A stretch of DNA of 40,523 nucleotides. Source: Prochlorococcaceae cyanobacterium jk18x22bins.40. Its GTDB lineage: Bacteria > Cyanobacteriota > Cyanobacteriia > PCC-6307 > Cyanobiaceae. Under the pieces are notes generated by a model. The model was not told where the DNA came from. It was given only the letters and a program-made list of their open reading frames with translations, and ran no database searches. A program made the position numbers and the translations under genes. Shown one piece after another: positions 11,813-19,267 of this stretch; position 1 is the first letter of the stretch, and the number at the start of each line of letters is the position of its first letter. Where the stretch lies: contig JAJDVL010000013.1 in NCBI GenBank assembly GCA_022826155.1, forward strand, positions 1 through 40,523. The letters are read 5' to 3'.

Positions 11813-12866
11813 TTGCGGGAATGACGCCCATGGCACGCTTCATAAACACCTGGGGATCAGTACGCCACTCGCTATAGCCAATGCGCCGGTGATCCGTCAG
11901 CCAGTCCAGCTTCTCGCTGAGACAAGCAGCCAGAACCGTGTTGTCATGGTCCAAGGCAAAACCTCCCAACTCCTTGGCGGAATCAAGGATACCAATGGTC
12001 AAACGTCCGCCAGAGTCATAGCTGGCGTCCCTGTTGCCGACTTCACCGCGGGCAACCGCATCAACGGTGCCGTCAGAGACCATGGCCAGTAACTGTAGCT
12101 CATCTGTCCTGTAGATAATCTCCGGCTTGTTATCTGATGGATTGTATAACTTTGTGCGACCAGTGAGAGCTGGACTACTTTGGGATGCCGTGATCATCCA
12201 ATCGTCACTGCCATCTGCAACAAGCAGCCCGCGGGGGGTTTCCACGTGGACGCCCTTGGCCAAACGACCGTTGGGCTGGGCCAATTCCGTGAGCACCAGC
12301 AGGCGGTGCTCGCCTGTGGTTCCCGCCAGGGCGCCAATCCGAACCGTGGCATCCAACCGGTCATAGCTGGAGAACCGCTCCACGTCAGCAGCCCGCACCA
12401 GCAGGGATTGGCGGAAGGTGATATGGCCTGACGTGAAGGTGACCACGGTGTCTCCAGCAGCGCTACGGGTGCGGGAGTCGAGAATTGTGATGCCGCCGCC
12501 AACAATATCAAATTCCGGCTCGGCAGCCCGTAGCCAGATACCAGGCCAGCGTGCAATAGCCCGGCGAGAAAACTGCAGTCCTGCCCCATCCATGGCCTCC
12601 AGAGCATCCAGCAGGTCCGCTTCATAGCCCCGATGCTGATGAAATCCTGGTGAGCCCGGCGTGGGATCAGCGCTATAGCTCACAGGCCGAAAATCAGCAA
12701 AGAAGCCCACATTCAGCACAGTGCCCGGAGGCGCGCAGGGTCGATGGTCTGCAAACACAGGCTGCCACCAGCCCGTATTGACGATCCCCGCCAAGCCCAG
12801 GGCAAGTAATTCAGGCAGAGCACGGTGGAAGCGATGGGTGGCCTGCTGTGGCCGCGTGGGGGCCAT
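11805..12866 (-). CDS. Periplasmic solute-binding protein, family 3 type
   Basis: A 353-residue protein with an N-terminal signal sequence (ALPELLALGLAGIVNTGWW, ending near VFADHRP), so it is probably exported. The mature part follows the bacterial family-3 binding-protein pattern: VLNVGFFADFRPVSY, GYEADLLDALEAMDG, the FDIVGGGITI strand, then TRSAAGDTVVTFTSGHI. Such proteins feed amino-acid ABC transporters, but no permease or ATPase gene is nearby, so it may be an orphan or act with a remote transporter. ATG 12866 was chosen because AGGAA precedes it and it starts the signal peptide; the frame extends to 12923. It borders the distal end of the CRISPR array. Confidence 0.8.
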   Translation of the reverse strand: MAPTRPQQATHRFHRALPELLALGLAGIVNTGWWQPVFADHRPCAPPGTVLNVGFFADFRPVSYSADPTPGSPGFHQHRGYEADLLDALEAMDGAGLQFSRRAIARWPGIWLRAAEPEFDIVGGGITILDSRTRSAAGDTVVTFTSGHITFRQSLLVRAADVERFSSYDRLDATVRIGALAGTTGEHRLLVLTELAQPNGRLAKGVHVETPRGLLVADGSDDWMITASQSSPALTGRTKLYNPSDNKPEIIYRTDELQLLAMVSDGTVDAVARGEVGNRDASYDSGGRLTIGILDSAKELGGFALDHDNTVLAACLSEKLDWLTDHRRIGYSEWRTDPQVFMKRAMGVIPATD

Positions 12867-13001
12867 GGGATTCCTGGAGCGCCAGATCATTGAAGCAAAG
12901 CAGAGGCAACGTCTGCTTGGCAACAGTTACCTTCTACAATCACTTTGTACTTCTGGTTGGCAAGTGGGAAGAAGGCCGGAGGGCATCGTCGCCAGCAATA
13001 A

Positions 13002-15934
13002 GCTTCAATGAGGCCGGGGCAAGAAGCCCCGGATGACTACAGGAAGTCGGGGTCCTCAGGGTCCCAGGGGTCGCTTCAATGAGGCCGGGGCAAGAAGCCC
13101 CGGATGGTCCTTGAGTTCGGTGCCCCCGGCGCGTTCGGGTTCAGGCTTCAATGAGGCCGGGGCAAGAAGCCCCGGATGCTAGAGTGGCCGCAACGATCAA
13201 GCCCCAATGGCCGCACGCTTCAATGAGGCCGGGGCAAGAAGCCCCGGATGACGCGGGATGATCTCCCTGACGTGATGCGGGAGCTCATGCTTCAATGAGG
13301 CCGGGGCAAGAAGCCCCGGATGCATCTCTATCGCCCTCAGCAATGCGCCAGAACGCTTCGCTTCAATGAGGCCGGGGCAAGAAGCCCCGGATGACTGGCG
13401 CCGCGTAATAGGCCTTCAGCAACGTCTGCTGAGCTTCAATGAGGCCGGGGCAAGAAGCCCCGGATGGCTGGCTATACCTGTCGGATCGCCTCCATCCGCA
13501 ACGAGAGCTTCAATGAGGCCGGGGCAAGAAGCCCCGGATGATTCCCTAGCACTTGACCTATGTTAGGTGCATGGGGCGCTTCAATGAGGCCGGGGCAAGA
13601 AGCCCCGGATGATCCACCGCTCGGTTCCCTTTGCCCTGCTTCACCAGGTCGCTTCAATGAGGCCGGGGCAAGAAGCCCCGGACGACTGGCGGCGGGTGCC
13701 GACCCCAATGAGCGTGTGCCACTGCTTCAATGAGGCCGGGGCAAGAAGCCCCGGATGATCGCTCTTTCTCGTGCATATTTTTGAGCATATAAAAGGCTTC
13801 AATGAGGCCGGGGCAAGAAGCCCCGGATGACCAACAGTGAGTCATGGGCAACAGCGCCAACAGCGCGCTTCAATGAGGCCGGGGCAAGAAGCCCCGGATG
13901 ACAAACTCGGTGCTGACGTGAACGCAACCAACACGTTCGCTTCAATGAGGCCGGGGCAAGAAGCCCCGGATGACCTGTTTCGGCACTTGCTCAGGAAGGG
14001 CGCTGACGCGCTTCAATGAGGCCGGGGCAAGAAGCCCCGGATGATTCCGTAGAAGGTTCCGTCGGCGCGTTGGCAGCGGACGCTTCAATGAGGCCGGGGC
14101 AAGAAGCCCCGGATGACCGTGGTTGCCCATGACTCACTGGTCCCAAAGAACCCGCTTCAATGAGGCCGGGGCAAGAAGCCCCGGATGACTGTGAATTCTC
14201 TGTAGGAAGTTTCATAGGTAAAATGAGCTTCAATGAGGCCGGGGCAAGAAGCCCCGGATGACTCTGGCAAAGGAACGCGGTCTCTCCGTCTGCATACGCT
14301 TCAATGAGGCCGGGGCAAGAAGCCCCGGATGACCAGGTGCGTTTGCGGTGTCCAACCCCCGCGCCATCATGCTTCAATGAGGCCGGGGCAAGAAGCCCCG
14401 GATGACACCGGGATCCACGGACTGGGTGACTGTGTCAGGGCGGCTTCAATGAGGCCGGGGCAAGAAGCCCCGGATGACGTTAGCGAGCTGCTCCCTGAGT
14501 CTCGCTGGGTCACGCTTCAATGAGGCCGGGGCAAGAAGCCCCGGATGACGGCGCTGTCAGAGCCCGCAATGATCGTTTCTGTGTAGCTTCAATGAGGCCG
14601 GGGCAAGAAGCCCCGGATGACGGGTTTGCCAGGATGATCCGGACGCCAGGTTGGCAGTGCTTCAATGAGGCCGGGGCAAGAAGCCCCGGATGAGTCGAGA
14701 TGCTCATGGATTGGGCGGCGCGCCGAGGTTGCTTCAATGAGGCCGGGGCAAGAAGCCCCGGATGATACGGGAGGCCTGGTTTAGCCTGTTCCGTTTCAGC
14801 CAGCTTCAATGAGGCCGGGGCAAGAAGCCCCGGATGACACCCACACCTGCCGTGTCGTTCGATCTCGGTGAGCAGCTTCAATGAGGCCGGGGCAAGAAGC
14901 CCCGGATGACTCCTCGGCAGGAAGGGGGTGAGACCCGACGCTCCGAGATGCTTCAATGAGGCCGGGGCAAGAAGCCCCGGATGACACCCAGCTCCTGAAA
15001 ACGTTTCCTGGCTGCGTGCTGCTTCAATGAGGCCGGGGCAAGAAGCCCCGGATGACACGCCCTCGTCACCGGCCCGCAAACCCTGTTCTTCGCTTCAATG
15101 AGGCCGGGGCAAGAAGCCCCGGATGACAAACACCCAGCTTCTGAAAATGGCACCTGGCTGCATGCTGCTTCAATGAGGCCGGGGCAAGAAGCCCCGGATG
15201 ACCGGGACGGATGCGCATAACGCGGCGAACGACCACCTGCTTCAATGAGGCCGGGGCAAGAAGCCCCGGATGACACTTGTTGGCGGCTTGGCCGCTGGTC
15301 TCAATGAGCCGGCTTCAATGAGGCCGGGGCAAGAAGCCCCGGATGACCAAGCGGGGCGTGCTGTCCTGACGGGGCTGATTCCGCGCTTCAATGAGGCCGG
15401 GGCAAGAAGCCCCGGATGACACCTGGCAGCCAGGAGATCTCCGTGACCGAGTGCGTGGAGCTTCAATGAGGCCGGGGCAAGAAGCCCCGGATGACTTCGT
15501 TTGCTGGTGGGTGAGGTCAGGGTGAGGTCAGCTTCAATGAGGCCGGGGCAAGAAGCCCCGGATGACAGCGGCGGTGGACTCGGCCACGGGGACACCTGTG
15601 ATCGCGCTTCAATGAGGCCGGGGCAAGAAGCCCCGGATGACACACGCAGCTACGACTGCGGTCCGAAATGGGTCTCAGCTTCAATGAGGCCGGGGCAAGA
15701 AGCCCCGGATGACTGATCACGACCGCTGCAACTATTGCCACCGGGCAAAAGCTTCAATGAGGCCGGGGCAAGAAGCCCCGGATGACGAGCCAGATCCAGG
15801 AGACTGGGAACGTCCCAACTGTGGCTTCAATGAGGCCGGGGCAAGAAGCCCCGGATGACACTAGGCGCACTACCTGACGACTACCATGGCCCTAGCTCGC
15901 TTCAATGAGGCCGGGGCAAGAAGCCCCGGATGAC
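13002..15934 (-). CRISPR. CRISPR array, 41 repeats and 40 spacers, type I-G
   Basis: Forty-one 36-bp repeats recur every 71-75 bp, the first at 13002-13037 and the last at 15899-15934. Spacers are 35-39 bp. On the minus strand each repeat starts GTCAT, has a 7-bp stem CCGGGGC/GCCCCGG around the loop TTCTT, and ends CCTCATTGAAGC. ATTGAAGC fits the usual 8-base 5' handle of type I crRNAs, so transcription should run on the minus strand, from the cas side leftwards. Repeats on the left (13073, 13145, 13289, 13433, 13507, 13578, 13724) have lost the first two bases GT, and the one at 13651 has an internal change. That is the decay expected at the old, leader-distal end. Repeats near 15.0-15.9 kb are uniform. 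Csb2 is the expected processing nuclease. Confidence 0.98.
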
Positions 15935-16247
15935 ACCCCAGTGTACAGACCCCTGACACCAAGCGCAAGCTCAGCCCAGTTTGCGAGCGGGTCGGATTTC
16001 TCCGTGATCCAGGCTCCCCATTGACCACGGATGAGGCCTGGTCGACCCTCCAAAGCCTCCGCAAAATCAGCAGGTTGGAGCAGTTCGAGCGGCCCTTGGG
16101 CATCTCAAGCTGCCTCACCAGTCGACTTGCCTCGGCAAGGGAAGGGGCGCGCCCCTTGCTTAGGGAAAATGGGCATGGATGCATCAAAAGCCTGATTAGG
16201 CCAGAGAAGAGGGCAGGGAGAAGATAGTTTTTCAAGATCCTCCGGCA
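15935..16247 (-). promoter_or_regulatory. CRISPR leader between cas2 and the first repeat
   Basis: A 313-bp non-coding stretch between the cas2 stop and the youngest repeat. It contains the perfect 16-bp palindrome AAGGGGCGCGCCCCTT (16142-16157). At the repeat-proximal end there is a possible promoter read on the minus strand: TTGCGC (complement of 15963-15968), 17 bases, then TACACT (complement of 15940-15945), which would start transcription at the edge of the first repeat. An open frame runs through part of it (minus strand, 16235 leftwards) but has no ribosome site and enters the array, so I treat it as chance. Unlike many leaders it is not strikingly AT-rich. Confidence 0.65.
16142..16157. 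repeat. Perfect 16-bp palindrome in the CRISPR leader
   Basis: AAGGGGCGCGCCCCTT is its own reverse complement and lies about 208 bp upstream of the first repeat. No T-run follows on either strand, so it does not look like an intrinsic terminator. It could be a dimeric protein-binding site acting in adaptation or array transcription; this is inference. Confidence 0.6.
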
Positions 16248-16541
16248 TCATATCACGATTGCCTGACGTTCGATTGCTGCATAGGTCTTGCCGATGCTGG
16301 TGACAGCAATGTCCGTTTTATCTGCCGGGCCAATGTCGATCACCAGCACATGGTCCTGACCCACTTTGATGAGGTCCCGCAGACGCGCTTCCAGTTCGGC
16401 GCGACGGCGCTTGGATAAACGGCACTGGAACACGGAGAGTTGGAGCCACTCCCCAAAGCCGTTCATGGTCTTGAAGACCCGCCGCCAGCGACGGCTATCG
16501 GCAATGTCGTAGGTGACGATGTAGGTGCGCTCATCGCTCAT
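16248..16541 (-). CDS. cas2: CRISPR adaptation nuclease-fold protein Cas2
   Basis: Cas2 dimerises and bridges two Cas1 dimers in the spacer-integration complex. The 97-residue sequence begins TYIVTYDIADSRRWRRVFKT, the canonical first strand with the conserved Asp, and continues with GEWLQLSVFQCRLS, the second-strand pattern of Cas2. The tail is TYAAIERQAIVI. It starts 12 bp after the cas4-cas1 stop and is the last gene of the cas operon before the leader. Confidence 0.95.
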   Translation of the reverse strand: MSDERTYIVTYDIADSRRWRRVFKTMNGFGEWLQLSVFQCRLSKRRRAELEARLRDLIKVGQDHVLVIDIGPADKTDIAVTSIGKTYAAIERQAIVI

Positions 16542-16553
16542 GGTGGGGCAAGC

Positions 16554-18293
16554 TCATCTGGGTAGATAGTGGGGATAGCTGGGCAACTCTCCCAGGAGAT
16601 GCCGACACAACAACCGGGCTTGCAAAAGGAGTAGTCGGCGCATACTCAGCCGATACCCGAACAATGGATGGGTGGTTTCCTGGGACAGGCGACGCTCGAA
16701 GGCGCCCACAAAACGCCGACGTCCTGTGGTGGTCAGGGAAGTTCCCGTCAGGGCGCTCACGAAGTGCTCCGATGAAATCTCCCCGGTATTCACCACGGCC
16801 AGCACCACGGAATCAGCAATAATCGGACGGAAAGGCTCCATGATGTCCAGCGCCAACGCGGGTTTGCCGTAGCGGGAGGTATGAAGAAAGCCACGATAGG
16901 GATCCAGCCCCACGGTGGCCAGAGCAACCGTCAGGTGACGCGTCAGCATGGCGTAGGCAAGGGACAGCATGGCGTTCACCGGGTCCGTGGGTGGGCGGCG
17001 ATTGCGGGCCTCAAAGCGGAACGACGCCAATTCTTCTTCCACAGCATCCTTTGACTTCTCCTTGCCGGGCGGCGCCAGCAAGTGGGCAAAGGCCCGGAAA
17101 TAGATGGCTGCTGCGTCCCCTTCCACGCCCAGTAGCGCGCTGATGGACGGTGCGGTCTTGGTGGATCTGCGGGCCCCACTGAGCCGGTCCAGCACAATTT
17201 TGCGCTGGTCTCGATCACCACGCCAGTTCCGCCGCACAATGGTGCGTTGATTGATGATCTTGGCGGCCACCAGTTGGCGGGCAAAGCTCAGGCAATGGTT
17301 GACGTCAAAGCTGCGTTGGTACTGGGCTGTGCGCACCTCCACATTGCGGTGTCCCATCCCCTGGGCCATGCCGCGAAACCACCCCCCATGGCTATGAAAC
17401 GCCACAGGGATGTCCCGCTCCATGAGGGCGGTGAGGGCAGGCGTGGTGATGGACACATTGCCAAACAACGCCACGTCGGACACTTCATTGAGCCGCACGG
17501 TGATATTGCCCTGCTCCTCGTCAGCAATTTTGAGGGTCTCCCCGTCCTTGCGGATGCGCGCCCGCTGGGACTGAACAATCAATGGCATGGCTTCGTCCTT
17601 GCCAACGGCGATTGGGCGGGGCGCCAGGTCTGATCCGCTGAGCGCACTCATCTCGTCAGGGAGGCAGATGGACACCAGGGCACAGCGGGGGCATTTGGGG
17701 CTATCCCTCAGCGGGGGCGGGATCCGGCCATAGGCAACCGTCAGGCGCAGCCGACTCACTGCTTCCTGGGCAGCAATGCGCAATTCGTCACTGAGCACGA
17801 CCCGGACCCGCTCGCGGCTCTCCGCATACCAGATGGCGCCTTCTTCCACCTGATAGCCATGCTCCTCCAGCAACAGTGCCTGGAGGCAGACCTGAACCCG
17901 CTCCGGTTCGTAGGCGCCCTGCGCCACGTGGGGACGCTTGCCCCGCTTGTAGTCCACGGGCGTGACCACCCCATCCTCCGCCTCGGCAATGTCAATTTTT
18001 GCAATAACCCCGAGGGTTTGTGAGGAGAGGGTCAGGGAACGGCTCACCACCTTGCTCTCCCGTTCATCCAGTGTTTCCGGATCAGGCAGGGGCGCGTTGG
18101 GACGGTCAACCCGGACATGAACACGCCTCCCATCCACCGTGTCCCCAGTCTCCGCCCATTCGGCCTGGCTCCACATGAGGTAGGCCAGGCGCGGACAATA
18201 CACAAACTCATTCACCATCCGCGCCGGAACCAGCGGATCATTGCCGCTTGTGGCTGATAGGGGGAGGTGGAGCTGGAGTTGAGGGGAAGTCAA
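16554..18293 (-). CDS. cas4-cas1: Cas4-Cas1 fusion, adaptation integrase with PAM-processing nuclease
   Basis: A 579-residue fusion typical of type I-G. Residues 1-215 are Cas4, a RecB-like nuclease that trims prespacers. Cluster cysteines are seen at C33 (EFVYCPRLAYLMW) and C201, C204 and C210 (KCPRCALVSIC), with acidic residues in AKIDIAEAEDG and the VDYKRGKRP motif as the nuclease core. Residues about 236-579 are Cas1, with catalytic E391 (LLGVEGDAAA), H471 (FLHTSRYGKPAL) and the acidic patch ALDIMEPFRP. The start codon is TTG 18293, overlapping the preceding stop as TTGA; ATG 18218 (M26) is a weaker alternative that would remove the Cas4 N-terminus. A partial second copy of its 5' end lies at 25303-25349. 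Confidence 0.93.
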   Translation of the reverse strand: MTSPQLQLHLPLSATSGNDPLVPARMVNEFVYCPRLAYLMWSQAEWAETGDTVDGRRVHVRVDRPNAPLPDPETLDERESKVVSRSLTLSSQTLGVIAKIDIAEAEDGVVTPVDYKRGKRPHVAQGAYEPERVQVCLQALLLEEHGYQVEEGAIWYAESRERVRVVLSDELRIAAQEAVSRLRLTVAYGRIPPPLRDSPKCPRCALVSICLPDEMSALSGSDLAPRPIAVGKDEAMPLIVQSQRARIRKDGETLKIADEEQGNITVRLNEVSDVALFGNVSITTPALTALMERDIPVAFHSHGGWFRGMAQGMGHRNVEVRTAQYQRSFDVNHCLSFARQLVAAKIINQRTIVRRNWRGDRDQRKIVLDRLSGARRSTKTAPSISALLGVEGDAAAIYFRAFAHLLAPPGKEKSKDAVEEELASFRFEARNRRPPTDPVNAMLSLAYAMLTRHLTVALATVGLDPYRGFLHTSRYGKPALALDIMEPFRPIIADSVVLAVVNTGEISSEHFVSALTGTSLTTTGRRRFVGAFERRLSQETTHPLFGYRLSMRRLLLLQARLLCRHLLGELPSYPHYLPR

Positions 18294-19267
18294 GGAGCAG
18301 TTGTCGGCTCCGCTCTCGTGAAGTTCATGAACTTCCCTGCAGAGATTCGCCGAGCCTGCCGAATCTCCTTAACTCCAACAACAGCAAGCTTGTTGTCGGA
18401 TCCCAAGCCAGGATGACCTAGCAACGCTCGTATAGCGGCAAGGCTGATTGGCTCCTGCCAAATCGGCCACCGAAAGACGAAGCCACCACGAGATTCACGC
18501 TGACCACCAAGGACCGCTAATCTCACACCCCCAGCTTGCCGCCTCGGAGTAACGGTTAGGAGTGAAAGTCCGATGGCAGCCAGTCTATTAGCACCATGTT
18601 GTGTCGTTTCTTTTGTCTTGGGATCAGTCGGGTTATGGGCACGCAACGCATAGCGGACATCCTCATTAGGATCCCAGCGAAAGGAAGGCGTTGCGTCGTG
18701 ACGCTTCCAAGACTCAAACAGGGCTTCACGCAGGCAGGCAGTCTCGGAAACAGTGATCTTACTTCGCCTTTTACCACGCTTTGGCGGAGTCCGCTGTTGC
18801 GGAACCGACTTGAGACGTTCCAGGAAATGTTGGTGCCCCTGACCAAACATCAGACAGAGCGGCGTTGGCTCCACTTTCTTGCCGTCGCGGGAGATCGCTG
18901 CATCGCTAACAAGGGCTGCCCATAGATCAGCGGTGTATCGGTCTCGGTCCGCAGATTTTAGGATTTCATGTAGCTTTCTGGCTGCGTCCTCGGGAGGGAG
19001 CGTCAAATCAACAAGCCCGCCAAACTCGTGGTATTGCGCCAAAAGGTCAAGTCCCTCAACAACAGCATGGGCGATGGTGTCGCTATCAACCCCTTCCGGC
19101 ACGCGCAAGGCCGGTCGAAGGGGTGGCTTATCGACTGTCCAAGAGACACGGGAATGCCACTTCGGCCTCACCTCCTCAAGAGTTCGCAGCAGACCCAGCA
19201 ACGCCATAAAGGCAAGCAAGTTGTCCGGCTCCAGTCCTTCAAGCCGGTGGGTTACGTAGCTGGTCAT
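18290..19267 (-). CDS. csb3: Type I-G Cascade subunit in the Csb3/Cas8u2 position
   Basis: A 325-residue protein encoded between cas3 and cas4-cas1, the slot taken by csb3 in operons ordered csb1-csb2-cas3-csb3-cas4/1-cas2. The N-terminus reads LEGLEPDNLLAFMALLGLLR, a pattern common in type I-U/I-G subunits of the Csx17/Cas8 or 'Cas3-extension' kind. No catalytic motif is visible. The rest includes a basic central part (PPKRGKRRSKITVS) and a FRWDPNEDVRYALRA segment. At 325 residues it is much shorter than Csx17-type Cas8 subunits (about 700). Role by position: PAM recognition or Cas3 recruitment in Cascade. ATG 19267 overlaps the cas3 stop by 4 bp. Confidence 0.68.
   Translation of the reverse strand: MTSYVTHRLEGLEPDNLLAFMALLGLLRTLEEVRPKWHSRVSWTVDKPPLRPALRVPEGVDSDTIAHAVVEGLDLLAQYHEFGGLVDLTLPPEDAARKLHEILKSADRDRYTADLWAALVSDAAISRDGKKVEPTPLCLMFGQGHQHFLERLKSVPQQRTPPKRGKRRSKITVSETACLREALFESWKRHDATPSFRWDPNEDVRYALRAHNPTDPKTKETTQHGANRLAAIGLSLLTVTPRRQAGGVRLAVLGGQRESRGGFVFRWPIWQEPISLAAIRALLGHPGLGSDNKLAVVGVKEIRQARRISAGKFMNFTRAEPTTAP

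Noticed and set aside
13366-15741. Many ORFs across the CRISPR array repeating PGLIEA or RPGQEAPDD patterns
   Set aside because: They are translations of the 36-bp repeat in several frames, not genes.
15870-16235. Minus-strand 121-codon frame in the leader
   Set aside because: It runs into the array, has no ribosome site and no recognisable domain.
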